Shown: positions 34,692-43,847, counted from the first letter of the stretch. The stretch: DNA of 64,000 nucleotides from a bacterium (GCA_003242735.1 QGVH01000002.1:124001-188000), one strand, 5' to 3'. A program made the numbers and translations. Notes: generated from the letters alone by a model not told the origin.

Positions 34692-35319
34692 GCTCCACCT
34701 CCGCAGCGGTCCCGGCGTCCCGACGCGAAGCGGATCTGTCCGCACCCTCCGAGCTTCCCACGTGTCGGCGTGAGTCGGGGCTTCGCGGCCGCTCCGCGGA
34801 GGTCGCGGCTCGGCGTGAGCCCGGATGCTCCGCGGTCCCACCGCCTCGTCCGCCCGCCAGCCGCTCCGCCTCCCTCCCCACCCCGGCGAGGGTCCGCTGC
34901 GCGATGGCGCTGATGAAGTGCGGCCCGATGACGAGGTCGGCGGCGATGCCGCCGATCAACGGCCAGCGTGGGCCGGACCAGGTGTGGACGATGCGGACGC
35001 GCGTGGCGTCCTCCGCTTCCGGGTGGAACTCCCAGATCACGTCCATGCCGCGGGTGATACCTTCGACGTGGCGGTAGCGGACGGCGGGCTCGTCCGGGTC
35101 CCCGCGCATCTCGGAGACCCACCACGTCGGGTAACGGAGCCGGCCACCGAAGGGCCGCCAGGCGGCCATCTCGACGACGCCCTGGGCGAATCCCCGCTTT
35201 TCGCGGAAGCGGACGTAGCGGTAGTGCGGCAGGATCTGGGGCCAGCGCTCGACGTCGGCGGCGACGCGGAAGCAGAGGTGGGCCGGCGCGCGCACGAGGC
35301 GCTCGTCGACGGCGATCAT
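34684..35319 (-). CDS. SRPBCC (START-like) superfamily protein, possible cyclase/aromatase
   Basis: Protein of 211 residues. The first 150 form a helix-grip fold: VRAPAHLCFRVAADVERWPQ, HYRYVRFREKRG and WEFHPEAEDATRVRIVHTWS. Such proteins bind hydrophobic ligands and include polyketide cyclases and aromatases, which suits the neighbouring ketosynthase, FAD oxidoreductase and methyltransferase. The last 60 residues are Arg/Ser/Ala-rich and look disordered. GGAGG lies 4 bases before the ATG. The start overlaps the FAD oxidoreductase stop (ATGA) and the end overlaps the ketosynthase start. Confidence 0.8.
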   Translation of the reverse strand: MIAVDERLVRAPAHLCFRVAADVERWPQILPHYRYVRFREKRGFAQGVVEMAAWRPFGGRLRYPTWWVSEMRGDPDEPAVRYRHVEGITRGMDVIWEFHPEAEDATRVRIVHTWSGPRWPLIGGIAADLVIGPHFISAIAQRTLAGVGREAERLAGGRGGGTAEHPGSRRAATSAERPRSPDSRRHVGSSEGADRSASRRDAGTAAEVERG

Positions 35320-36593
35320 GGTGCCTCCGGACGACGGCGGGAGCCGAACACGAAGGATAGCGCGACGGCCGGGGAAAGCAAGCGGCGGGGTGGGAGCAGG
35401 TCGCCGGTCGCGGCGATCAGTGCGGCAGCGGCGGCTGGCGCGCGGGCGAGCCGGCGGACGGCGGCGTCGGCGAGCCGCGGGCGTCGGACCACGTGGTCGA
35501 TGAGATGCTGGAGCAGGCGCGCCTCGCGGAGCGCGCGGCGCCGGCGCGCGGCGTAGCGCTGGAGCGCGCGGGCCGAGACATCGCCGCTGCGGAGCGCGCG
35601 GTCGGCCTCCTCCGCGAGCAGCTCCGCGCTGGCGAGCGCCTGGTGGATGCCCTGCCCGGTGAACGGGTCGAAGTAGCCGGCGGCATCGCCGACGAGCGCG
35701 GCGCCATCCGCCACCACCGTGCGGGTGGGCCAGTCGAACGGGCCGGACGCGAGGAGGCGGAGGCGCGGCTCGAGCGGCGGCAGTCGGGCGGCGAGTGCCG
35801 GGAAGCGCGCGAGCGCGCGGGCGAAGAACGCGTGCGGGTCGCGTGCGGCGTCGCGGCCGAACCGGCCCGCATCCACGACGAGGGTGACGTTGGCGAGGGC
35901 GCTGGGGGCGACGTCGTCGCCGTCCACCTCCTCGACGGGTGCAACGCCCACGCACGCGCCGGCCGCGAGGTGCATCTCGCCGAACCCGCCGAGGTCCGCG
36001 ACGCCGCGCACGTGCGCGGTGAGCGAGAGCTTGCGCAGCTTCGGCCCACGGCGGATGAGGCCCAGCCGGCGCGCGATGACGGAACGGAGCCCGTCCGCGC
36101 CGATGACGAGGCGGGCGTGCAGCCGGAGGGTGCGGCCCCCGTGGTCCCGTGCCTCGACGCCGCTGACGCAGCCAGCCGTATCGCGGATCACGTCCGTGAC
36201 GTGGATGCCGGTGCGCGCATCGGCGCCCGCGCGGCGCGCGCCCTCGAGCAGCACGGCGTCGAGGAGCTCGCGACGCAGCGAGATCGCGGTCTCGACGCGC
36301 GGATCACCGTTGGCTGCGGTCGCGAAGGTGGCCTCGAACGCGTGGCCGCAGGGGGAAATGATGCGCCAGCCGCGGAGTCGCGCGGGGCGGGCGGCGAGCA
36401 CGTCCACGAGCAGGCCGAGCCGGTCCAGCACCCGCGAGGCCTCGGGGCTCAGGCAGTCGCCGCACGGCTTGGGCCGGGGGAACGCGCGGCGATCGAGGAG
36501 CAGCACCTCGTGCCCCGCGCGGGCGAGCAGCAGCGCGGTCGCGGAGCCGGCGGGCCCTGCGCCGACGACGATCGCGTCGAAGGGCGTGCTCAT
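35316..36593 (-). CDS. FAD-dependent oxidoreductase, geranylgeranyl reductase/UbiH-like
   Basis: Flavoprotein of 425 residues. The dinucleotide-binding fold starts at residue 6 (DAIVVGAGPAGSATALLLAR) and is followed by PKPCGDCLSPEA, typical of geranylgeranyl-reductase-like enzymes. The second FAD motif is ALVGDAAGYFDPFTGQGIHQ. It may reduce or hydroxylate a prenyl, quinone or polyketide intermediate. Both ends overlap neighbours by four bases (ATGA), so it is tightly coupled to the methyltransferase upstream and the SRPBCC gene downstream. Substrate cannot be inferred from sequence alone. Confidence 0.85.
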   Translation of the reverse strand: MSTPFDAIVVGAGPAGSATALLLARAGHEVLLLDRRAFPRPKPCGDCLSPEASRVLDRLGLLVDVLAARPARLRGWRIISPCGHAFEATFATAANGDPRVETAISLRRELLDAVLLEGARRAGADARTGIHVTDVIRDTAGCVSGVEARDHGGRTLRLHARLVIGADGLRSVIARRLGLIRRGPKLRKLSLTAHVRGVADLGGFGEMHLAAGACVGVAPVEEVDGDDVAPSALANVTLVVDAGRFGRDAARDPHAFFARALARFPALAARLPPLEPRLRLLASGPFDWPTRTVVADGAALVGDAAGYFDPFTGQGIHQALASAELLAEEADRALRSGDVSARALQRYAARRRRALREARLLQHLIDHVVRRPRLADAAVRRLARAPAAAAALIAATGDLLPPRRLLSPAVALSFVFGSRRRPEAP

Positions 36594-37288
36594 CGGCCGA
36601 CCAGCACGAGGCGCTGGAAGAAGTGGCGGTACACGCGTGCGTCGTGGAGTCCCGCGGCCCGCGCGAGTTCGAGCAACTCGGGCGCGGTGAAGGCGCGCAG
36701 CACGGACAGCGGGCCGTCGTGGCGCGTGAGGCGGTTGCGGCGCCAGACGGTCGCGGCCAGGAGGCGCGCGCCGAAGTAGTTCGCGCGGGAGCGGAGCAGC
36801 TCGTTCACGACGACGGCGCATTGCGAGACGCGCGCCAGCTCCCGCAGCGCCTTCTCCTGATCCGCGCCCTCGAAGTGGTGCAGTGTGAGCGTGAGCAGGG
36901 CGACGTCGAACGCGCCGTCCGGGTGAGGGAGCGCGAGCGCGTCCGCGCGCTCGACCGTGATCTCGGGATACGCCGCGGTCTTGCGCCGCGCGATGTCGAG
37001 GATCTGGGGGTGCAGGTCCGCCGCGACGATCCGGACGGCGAGCCCGCGGCGGCGGGCGGCGTGCACGATGGCGCGGGGGATGTCCGCCGCGCCCGTGCCC
37101 ACATCCACGATATGGGTGGTGCGGTCCGGTGAGAGCAGAGGCAGCACGTGGCGCAGCACGGCGCGCGTGCCGCCGAGCCAGCGGTTGACCGCGGCGACGT
37201 GCCCCAGGCTGGCCTCGAGCTCGCGCGGGTCGTGGCCCGGCTCGTCCAGGTACTCGGCCGCGTGCGTGCGGCGGGGCAGCGGACTCAC
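36590..37288 (-). CDS. Class I SAM-dependent methyltransferase
   Basis: Methyltransferase of 232 residues. Motif I is HIVDVGTGAADIPRAIVHAA near residues 64-83, motif II-like acidic residues follow in RIVAADLHPQIL, and the catalytic-pocket stretch is FDVALLTLTLHHFEGADQEK. The organisation resembles UbiE-like and polyketide O- or C-methyltransferases. The GTG at 37288 is the only in-frame start between the cation-transporter stop and the conserved core; no strong ribosome site precedes it. The stop overlaps the FAD oxidoreductase start, so it acts in the same pathway. Confidence 0.85.
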   Translation of the reverse strand: MSPLPRRTHAAEYLDEPGHDPRELEASLGHVAAVNRWLGGTRAVLRHVLPLLSPDRTTHIVDVGTGAADIPRAIVHAARRRGLAVRIVAADLHPQILDIARRKTAAYPEITVERADALALPHPDGAFDVALLTLTLHHFEGADQEKALRELARVSQCAVVVNELLRSRANYFGARLLAATVWRRNRLTRHDGPLSVLRAFTAPELLELARAAGLHDARVYRHFFQRLVLVGR

Positions 37289-37314
37289 GGGCTCGAGGAC
37301 CGGGTGGACACGGG

Positions 37315-38223
37315 TCAGCCGCCTCCTTCCCTCACCCGCTCCGCATACGGCTCGATGTGGACGACGACCTCGCGCGCGCCGACCTCGCCCGCGATGCGCC
37401 GCTCGACCTCGTCCGCGATGTCGTGAGCGCGCTCGACGTCCATCGTCCGATCGACGGCGATGGTCAGTTCCGCGAAGATCTCGCCCTCGCGGCCGCGCGA
37501 ACGCACGCTGTAGCAGTCCGCGACGCCCGGCGTCTCCAGCGCGATGCGGCGGATCGTCTTCTCTTCGACCGCGCGTGCATCCACGAGCACGGGCACGGTG
37601 GTGAGCAGGATGCGCCACCCCGCGCGCGCGATGACCAGCGCGATGAGCAGCGTGAACACCGCGTCGGCGCGCGGGTAGCCGGCGGCCACCAGCAACAGCC
37701 CGACGAGCACGGTCAGCGAGGCGTAGAAGTCGGAGCGCGTGTGCGCTGCGTCCGCGACGAGCAGCTCGCTCCGGAGCTCCCGGCCGCGGCGCTCCTCGTA
37801 GCGACTGACGACCAAGCTGACCACGGCGGAGACGGCCATGACGGCCATGACCGCCGGCGTCGCCTCCGGGTGGGCCCTGCCCGCGATGAGCCGGCCGAGC
37901 GCCGTTCCCACCAGCTCGTAGACGGTGATGGAGAGGAACGCGACGATGGCGAGCGCGCCCAGCGTCTCGAACTTGGAGTGGCCGTAGGGGTGCTGCTCGT
38001 CCGGCGCCTTCGCGGCGACGCGCGCGAGCAACAGGCCCATCAGGTTGTTGAACGCGTCCACGGATGAGTGCGCCGCGTCGGCGAGCACGCTGAGCGCGCC
38101 ACTGGCCACCCCGGCGATCGCTTTGGCGAGGACGACGGCGAGGTTGGCGGCGAGGGTGATGGCGAGCACGCGGCGGATGCCGGCGTGGCGGGATTCGCGG
38201 ATGGCGTAATCGGGTGCGGCCAT
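37315..38223 (-). CDS. Cation diffusion facilitator family metal transporter
   Basis: Proton-coupled divalent cation exporter of 302 residues, with the ATG at 38223. Six membrane segments are visible. The two HxxxD metal sites are intact: ADAAHSSVDAFNN in helix 2 and VADAAHTRSDFYASL in helix 5. The cytoplasmic C-terminal domain of about 90 residues is complete (VADCYSVRSRGREGEIFAEL ... EVVVHIEP). Zinc, iron or manganese are possible substrates. It lies 26 bp before the methyltransferase gene, so it may be co-transcribed without being functionally related. Confidence 0.9.
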   Translation of the reverse strand: MAAPDYAIRESRHAGIRRVLAITLAANLAVVLAKAIAGVASGALSVLADAAHSSVDAFNNLMGLLLARVAAKAPDEQHPYGHSKFETLGALAIVAFLSITVYELVGTALGRLIAGRAHPEATPAVMAVMAVSAVVSLVVSRYEERRGRELRSELLVADAAHTRSDFYASLTVLVGLLLVAAGYPRADAVFTLLIALVIARAGWRILLTTVPVLVDARAVEEKTIRRIALETPGVADCYSVRSRGREGEIFAELTIAVDRTMDVERAHDIADEVERRIAGEVGAREVVVHIEPYAERVREGGG

Positions 38224-38540
38224 GTCCTTCGATCGGCCCGGTCGGCGCAGTCCGGCCCTCACACGCGCACGCGCTGGACCACGCCGGTTTGCAGTGCGGG
38301 GTGAACATGGCGGCCGGCCCGTCGGGCGGGCAAGGAGGGGAGCCGCGGTACCGTCGCGTACGAGACGCGCGTGCCGGAACGACGTTGATCCCGCAGGCGT
38401 AGGGCTCGATCGCGGGAACACGGCGGGCGGCATGGGACGACTGTTGACAGAAGCCAACGGGGCGAGCATCCATGGGATCGGCGACGGAGGCACCTGGGCC
38501 AGGCGCTGGCACTCTCCATTGCTTCCCATGGAGGTCGCAC
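38224..38540. other. Divergent intergenic region before the decayed sugar transporter locus
   Basis: This 317-bp stretch separates the minus-strand cation transporter from the plus-strand lipoprotein fragment. TTGACA occurs at 38444-38449, but no TAnnnT box follows at 16-18 bp. It may be the remnant promoter of the sugar operon. Nothing else was recognised. Confidence 0.4.
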
Positions 38541-38750
38541 GTGCGCAGGAGTGCGCTCGCATTGGCGCTGGGAGCGCTCGCGCTCGGCTGCACCCGAGAC
38601 GCATCGCCCGACGCCACCGCTCGGCTCACCATGAAACAGCCGCGGGTCGATCTGGAGGTCGCGGCGCTCTCGTGCCAGCAGCCCTTCGCTCCACGGAACG
38701 GGGTGGCGCCTACGACCCTTCTCAGAGACGATGTGGGCCTGGTCCGGTAA
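38541..38750 (+). pseudogene. 5' fragment of a lipoprotein, probably a sugar-binding protein remnant
   Basis: GGAGG at 38530-38534 stands six bases before GTG 38541, an excellent start. The peptide begins RRSALALALGALALGCTRDA, a full lipoprotein signal with Cys near residue 18, and then DATARLTMKQ, which resembles the first strand of family-1 sugar-binding proteins. After about residue 32 the sequence has no recognisable fold and stops at residue 69, overlapping the next fragment by 20 bp. A binding protein of this class normally exceeds 400 residues, so this looks like the head of a gene cut by a deletion. Confidence 0.55.
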
Positions 38751-39450
38751 GGGCGATCGATTTCCGGTCCGATGGTGGGGGGCAGGCCCTCTGTGGTTGA
38801 ACGAGCCGCGGGCGTTCCTGTTCGACGAGCCGCTCTCCAACCTGGACGCGAAGCTGCGCGTGCAGACGCGGGCGGAGCTGGCGCGCATGCACCGCGAGCT
38901 CGGGGCGACGATGCTGTACGTCACCCACGACCAGGAGGAGGCGATGACGCTGGGCGACCGCATCGCGGTGATGAACGAGGGTCGGTTGCAGCAGGTCGCG
39001 CCTCCGCTGGAGGTGTACCGCAGGCCGGCGAACGTCTTCGTCGCGGGGTTCGTCGGCTCGCCGGCCATGAACTTCTTCCACTGCATCCTCGAAACGGGCG
39101 ACAACGGCGCGCCGCGCCTCGCGTGCGACGGTTCCGCGCTCCCGCTCGAGGGCATCGCGCTCGCACGGGAGCCGGCGGGTCGCGAGCTGGTGCTCGGCAT
39201 ACGGCCGCAGGATCTCGAGCTGGTCGTCCTGGAAGACGCAGACCTGACCGCGCGCGTGGACGTGGTCGAGCCGCTCGGCAGCGAGCTGCTCGTGCACCTC
39301 GCCCGGCCGGGCGCCGTGCGCGATCGGGAGCTCGTGCTGGTCACGTCCGCAGAGGCGGAGCTCATGGAAGGGACGGAGGTCGGTTTGCGGCTGCGGCGGG
39401 AACGGCTGCACCTGTTCGATGCGGCGGACGGGATGCGGGTGAACCGCTGA
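38731..39450 (+). pseudogene. 3' fragment of a MalK/UgpC-type sugar ABC transporter ATPase
   Basis: The frame of 239 residues matches MalK-type ATPases only from about residue 23, at Walker B: AFLFDEPLSNLDAKLRVQTR. The H-loop (MLYVTHDQEEAMTL) and the C-terminal TOBE regulatory domain (LVLGIRPQDLELVV) are complete. Walker A, the Q-loop and the LSGGQ signature are missing and are not found in any frame just upstream. It cannot be an active ATPase. With the binding-protein head 190 bp before it, it marks a deletion that removed the middle of a sugar-import operon. Confidence 0.8.
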
Positions 39451-39463
39451 CGGAGCCGGGCGC

Positions 39464-40492
39464 ATGGCGCTACCCCGCGGCAGTTCGACGGACGCCGAGG
39501 CCATCGCGAGACTGGCCGGCTGGGCCTTCACGGCGTTCGGGGTGATCCTCCTCGTCTTCGGGATCATCATCGCGATCGGCGACCGGTCCGGCCTGCAGGC
39601 CATGGCGCTCGGGCTGGTGTGCCTCGGCCTGGGCCGTGGCGTCCGCCGAGTGCTCGCGCCGCGTGAGGGCGCGCGGGCGGTGCAGGTGTCCGGCTACCAG
39701 GCGCCCGTCGAGATCGAAGAGGGCGCGCGGCGCGTGTTCCGGCCCACCGACTTCGTCTACGTCGATGCCGACGCCACGGATGCAGAGGTCGAGGCCGCGA
39801 AGGCGGCGTGGCTGCGCGAGCAATGGCGGAAGCGGCCGGACTGGGTGGCCGGCCGGATCATATCGCAGGACGAGCGAGCACGAGCACTCGTATTCGCGAT
39901 CACGGTCGTGTGGTCCGCGTTCGCAGTGGCGCTGGTCGTGGGCGCGCTCGTCTTCGATGTGAGCATGGGCGTCCTGGCCGCCGTTTTCGCGCTCTTTGCC
40001 GGCCTGCTGCTCGTGTACGCGTGGAGCATGAGACGGCACAGGCAGAAGTTCGGGCGCAGCCAGCTCGTGCTCGAGCGGACGCCGGCCTTCCTGGGCGATG
40101 TCTTGAGCGGCGAGGTCGAGACCGGCATTCGGGAAGACGCGGCCCCGCTCGGCGGCTTCCACCTCCGATTGCGGTGCATGCACCGGTGGAAAGAGCTACG
40201 GCGCGGCACTGGCGGAACGACCGGCGACACGATCCGCCGCATCGACGTGCTATGGGAGGCGGAACAGCGGACAGACGGCCGCGTCCGCGCCGAGGACGGC
40301 GGGATCTCCATTCCCGTGCGCTTCGAGCTGCCCGCCGACCAGCCGCCGACCACGCTGCCGCCCAGCGACCGGGGCGTCGTGTGGGTGCTGGCGGTCACGG
40401 CGGAAATGGACGGGCTGGACTACAGGGCGGAGTTCGAGGTCCCGGTGCTGCCGCGCAGCGCGAGCGCGTGGATCGAAGCAGGGAGCCGCTGA
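39464..40492 (+). CDS. Uncharacterised four-helix membrane protein
   Basis: Protein of 342 residues that I do not recognise. Hydrophobic segments lie at about 20-38, 44-60, 142-164 and 168-187. A soluble, acidic stretch (EIEEGARRVFRPTDFVYVDA) lies between the pairs. The C-terminal 140 residues look like an all-beta domain with RIDVLWEAEQRTDG and ISIPVRFELPADQPPTTLPP, similar in style to arrestin-like or immunoglobulin-like folds seen behind DUF3592-type membrane regions (inference). It begins 13 bp after the ATPase fragment and may have belonged to the same transcript. Confidence 0.65.
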   Translation: MALPRGSSTDAEAIARLAGWAFTAFGVILLVFGIIIAIGDRSGLQAMALGLVCLGLGRGVRRVLAPREGARAVQVSGYQAPVEIEEGARRVFRPTDFVYVDADATDAEVEAAKAAWLREQWRKRPDWVAGRIISQDERARALVFAITVVWSAFAVALVVGALVFDVSMGVLAAVFALFAGLLLVYAWSMRRHRQKFGRSQLVLERTPAFLGDVLSGEVETGIREDAAPLGGFHLRLRCMHRWKELRRGTGGTTGDTIRRIDVLWEAEQRTDGRVRAEDGGISIPVRFELPADQPPTTLPPSDRGVVWVLAVTAEMDGLDYRAEFEVPVLPRSASAWIEAGSR

Positions 40493-40586
40493 GGCGCTTC
40501 GCAGCGCGGCCGGCGATCACCGCGGCCCTCGCTCGCTCCACATTAGCGGTCACCGACGCCGCATCTCGCGTTGCCGCTGCCGCGTG

Positions 40587-41963
40587 TCACGTTGCCGGCG
40601 CTCCGTACCGCACCGCGGCCAGTCGTTCCGCCAGATCTCGCATGCGCGCCGCCAACGCGGCGATCTCCTCCGCGGGTCGCTTCCGAGCGTCGAAGAGGAT
40701 CCTGCCCCGCACCATTGCGAGCACCACATCCGCGCCGCGCGCCTGGTGGAACAGCGCGACGGCAGGGTCCTGCACCGGCTGCACGTGCGTACCGGCGAAC
40801 GAGACGGCGCACAGGTCGGCGTCCTTGCCGACCTCGAGCGAGCCGATGCGCGCGTCGAGCCCGAGGGCGCGGGCGGCGTCGATGGTGATCATGCGCAGCA
40901 GCCGCTCGGCGGGCAGAGCGTCGTGGGAACGCAGCCGTCCGCGCTGCACCACCTGCGCGATCCTCGCCTCCTCGAGCAAATCCAGGCGGTTGTTGCTGGC
41001 GACCGAGTCGGTGCCGATCGCGACGGTGATGCCGGCATCGAGCATCTCGGCCACAGGCGCGCTGCCGTGGCCCAGCCGCGCGTTCGCGACGGGGCAGTGT
41101 GCGACGGAGGCGCCGTGGTCCGCGAGGGTGCGGATGTCGTCGTCGTCCACGGTGACGCAGTGGATGACGAGCGGCTGTGTGTCCAGCACGCCGGTCTCGC
41201 GGAGCAGCGCGATGGTGGAGCGTGCGCGCGGGGGCGTGGCGATGCCCCGCTTCCGCAGCCCTTCCGCGAACGGGCCCTCGCCCCGTGTCACGAGGCGGCG
41301 CTCGGCGTCGGCCTCGGCCGCATGCGTGGCGAGGGGCAGACCTTCTGCCCGGGCGTACTCCGCGGTCATGCGGTAGAGGCGGTCCGAGACGGTGTACGGC
41401 GCGTGGGGCGAGACGCCGACGCGCACGAGATCCGTCTCCCGCGCGCGCATGTCCTCGACCTTGCGGCGCAGCTTTGCGATCGCGTCGTCGGCCTGCTCGG
41501 GCGCGGGGCCGAAGACCTCGCGGTAGACGACGCCGCGCATGCCGGCCTCGCGCAGCGCGGCCAGCGCTGCGCCGGAATCCTCGGTCGCAGCGATGGTGGT
41601 GATGCCGGCGGCGAGGGCCTCGACGCACGTCCAGCGCGCGGCGACGTCGTAGTCCTCGGCGGTCAACGCGGCGTCGCGCTTCAGCCGGTTGAGCGACGGG
41701 ATCCACTCGTGGAACGGCAGGTCGTCCAGCAGGCCGCGGAACGCGGCGAGCTCGGGGTGCGCGTGCACGTTGATGAGCCCGGGCAAGAGTGCGGCCTCGC
41801 CCAGGTCGATGCGCTCCGCATCTTCCGGCTGCGGGGTGGCGTGGTCCGGGCCGACGGCGGCGATGCGGCCGCGGGCGTCCACGAGCAGCGCGCCGCCGCG
41901 GATGGGCGGCGCGGTGACGGGCAGGAGCCACGCCGCAGAGATGCGAATGGGGCGGTTGTCCAT
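40587..41963 (-). CDS. Amidohydrolase/chlorohydrolase family metal-dependent deaminase
   Basis: Metal-dependent hydrolase of 458 residues of the TRZ/ATZ and MTA/SAH deaminase group. It opens with a small beta-sandwich and then the metal motif LINVHAHPELAAFRG (His67, His69). Further ligands are seen in SPHAPYTVSD, THAAEADAE, LVIHCVTVDD and AIGTDSVASNNRLDLL. The closing beta-sandwich contains IGSLEVGKDADLCAV. Members deaminate adenosine derivatives, guanine or similar heterocycles; the exact substrate is not clear. It follows the Omp85-like gene by 54 bp on the same strand. Confidence 0.85.
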   Translation of the reverse strand: MDNRPIRISAAWLLPVTAPPIRGGALLVDARGRIAAVGPDHATPQPEDAERIDLGEAALLPGLINVHAHPELAAFRGLLDDLPFHEWIPSLNRLKRDAALTAEDYDVAARWTCVEALAAGITTIAATEDSGAALAALREAGMRGVVYREVFGPAPEQADDAIAKLRRKVEDMRARETDLVRVGVSPHAPYTVSDRLYRMTAEYARAEGLPLATHAAEADAERRLVTRGEGPFAEGLRKRGIATPPRARSTIALLRETGVLDTQPLVIHCVTVDDDDIRTLADHGASVAHCPVANARLGHGSAPVAEMLDAGITVAIGTDSVASNNRLDLLEEARIAQVVQRGRLRSHDALPAERLLRMITIDAARALGLDARIGSLEVGKDADLCAVSFAGTHVQPVQDPAVALFHQARGADVVLAMVRGRILFDARKRPAEEIAALAARMRDLAERLAAVRYGAPAT

Positions 41964-42017
41964 GCAGTGGAAGTTACGGGCGAGCGTAGGGCCGGGGCGA
42001 GAGCTCCGCGCTACCCC

Positions 42018-43775
42018 TCAGTTCGGGAAATTGAACAGTTCGCCGCTCAGGCCGCCGCCTCGCGAGCGCGGCGTGCGGGGGTCGTCGGGGCGGGCGGCCA
42101 GGCCCAGGAGTTCGCCGATGGACAGGACGAGGCGGACGTCTCTGGGCTTGGCGTGGTGCCCGACGGGGAAGGCGAGGTCGAGGCGGTAGGTGGTGCGGCC
42201 GCCGGCGGGAAAGGAGCCGCGGAGGCCGAGGCCGGCGGCGGCGCGCCAGCCGGAGTCGGTGCCGAAGGGCGCATCGCCCGGCCAGATGCGGCCCACGTCG
42301 GCGAAGAGGGTGGCGCCGAGGTCGAGCACCTCCCGGAGCGGCCAGCCGAGGTAGATCCGGTCCTCGATCGAGAAGACGGCGCGCCGGCCGCCGGGGAAGC
42401 GCTCGGGGGCGTAGCCGCGCAGCGCGTGGTCGCCGCCGAGGGTGAGCTGGAACGGCGTGCGGGTCTGCCAGCCCGCGGCGGCGGCGCCCCGGAGGACGAC
42501 GGTGTGGCGCGACTCCGGGGACGGCTTCCAGTACGCGAAGCCTTCGGCTTCGGCGAAGATGTCTTCCCAGCGGCCGTCGTCGTAGTCCTTGCGGGCGTCG
42601 AGGCGGCCGCGGCCGGCGAGCAGGACGCCGGCGTCCTCGCGGGCGCCGTAGAGGATGAGGGAGGTGAAGAGGTCGTCGTCCGTGCCGCCAAAGCCGAGCG
42701 AGCGGCCGATGGCGAGCTCCGCCTCGGCGCCGAGCCGGATGTCCTGGACGCCCCGCATGCTGTCGTAGCCGCGGCGCCGGACCCAGCGGACGTTGCGCTT
42801 GCCGAGGAGCAGCATGAGCCGGACGTTCTCGAGCGGTTCGGTCTGCGGGCGGATCGCGGCGAGCAGCGCCGAATCCGGGGGGCCCGGCTTGCCGAACTCC
42901 TTGCCGCGGCCCACCTCGGCGCTGTCGGCGCCCGGGAACGTCATCTCCTGGAAGCCGATGGCGACGCCGAACAGCGTCAGTGCGCCGGGGTGGCCGATGC
43001 GCGCGATGGCCGCGAGGTCGAACGCCTTGTCCCGGACCGGGAGCAGCACCCGGGTCGGGCGCCCGACGGCGTCGCCCGCGATGTAGTCGAAGTAGCGGTC
43101 CTCGCGGCGGAAGCCCTGGCGGAACGCCCACTTGCCGATCTCGCCGACGAACGGGTAGGCGATCACCTCGTCCACGAGGGTGCCTGCGCGGGTGCGGCCG
43201 GCCGCGAGGCGCAGGTCCCAGCGGGTGCCGGCGAGCTGGGGCGTGGCGTAGGAGAAGACGACGTCGCGGATGACGTCCCGTTCCAGGTACTGGAACGCGA
43301 CGGCCTGGCCGGTGCCGAGCAGGTTGTTCTCGCGGAGGCGGACGCCCTCGAACCGGAGGCCGCCATCGATGCGGACCCGGAGGTCGACCTGGGTGCTCCA
43401 CTCGTCGCGGGTGTCCACCACCACGTGCCACGTGCCGTCCGGCTGCTGGAGCCCGAACACGTCGACCTGGGAGAGGAACTCGTGGGCTCGGAGCAGGCGC
43501 TCGGACTCGCGCAGGAGCATCGGGTCGTAGCAGTCGCCGACGCGGAAGAGCAGCTCGCGGCGGATCACCTCGTCGCGCGTGCGCACGTGTAGGGCGTTCG
43601 CGATGTTGTAGGCCCAGGCGAAGCGCCGGTTCAGCGTGGGGTCGGTCGTGTCGAAGATGGAGTGGTTGTCAATGAAAATGTAGCTGATCACGCCGTCCGG
43701 GCAGGGCGGCGTCTGCTGCGCTGCGGCGCCGGCCGCGGCCATGAGGGCGAGGAGTGCGGAGGCGAACGACCTCAT
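42018..43775 (-). CDS. BamA/TamA family outer-membrane protein
   Basis: Outer-membrane barrel of 585 residues with signal peptide LLALMAAAGAAAQQ. A single POTRA-like domain lies near 25-120 (IANALHVRTRDEVIRRELLF, LRAHEFLSQVDVFG). The barrel contains the Omp85 loop motif as GGDHALRGYAPERFPGGRRA and strands such as EVLDLGATLFADVGRIWPGD. Having one POTRA and an RGF-like loop fits a TamA- or FhaC-like transporter more than BamA itself. It is separate from the DUF5686-like barrel at 26-28 kb, so the window holds two Omp85-type proteins. Confidence 0.85.
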   Translation of the reverse strand: MRSFASALLALMAAAGAAAQQTPPCPDGVISYIFIDNHSIFDTTDPTLNRRFAWAYNIANALHVRTRDEVIRRELLFRVGDCYDPMLLRESERLLRAHEFLSQVDVFGLQQPDGTWHVVVDTRDEWSTQVDLRVRIDGGLRFEGVRLRENNLLGTGQAVAFQYLERDVIRDVVFSYATPQLAGTRWDLRLAAGRTRAGTLVDEVIAYPFVGEIGKWAFRQGFRREDRYFDYIAGDAVGRPTRVLLPVRDKAFDLAAIARIGHPGALTLFGVAIGFQEMTFPGADSAEVGRGKEFGKPGPPDSALLAAIRPQTEPLENVRLMLLLGKRNVRWVRRRGYDSMRGVQDIRLGAEAELAIGRSLGFGGTDDDLFTSLILYGAREDAGVLLAGRGRLDARKDYDDGRWEDIFAEAEGFAYWKPSPESRHTVVLRGAAAAGWQTRTPFQLTLGGDHALRGYAPERFPGGRRAVFSIEDRIYLGWPLREVLDLGATLFADVGRIWPGDAPFGTDSGWRAAAGLGLRGSFPAGGRTTYRLDLAFPVGHHAKPRDVRLVLSIGELLGLAARPDDPRTPRSRGGGLSGELFNFPN

Positions 43776-43847
43776 GCGCGGACACTACACCGGGGCGCGG
43801 GGAGTGGATCCTGGCGGTGGGCTGGCGTGGGAGGGGTCGAGACGAAC

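Noticed and set aside
33084..34913. Plus-strand open frame of 609 codons opposite the ketosynthase gene
   Set aside because: No motif; the ketosynthase triad and overlaps with neighbours settle the coding strand.
38444..38473. TTGACA as promoter of the lipoprotein fragment
   Set aside because: No TAnnnT or TATAAT-like box at 16-18 bp; left as a possible remnant only.
38759..38800. SGKG near the start of the ATPase fragment as a Walker A motif
   Set aside because: The surrounding residues do not fit GxxxxGK[ST], and the normal distance of over 100 residues to Walker B is missing.
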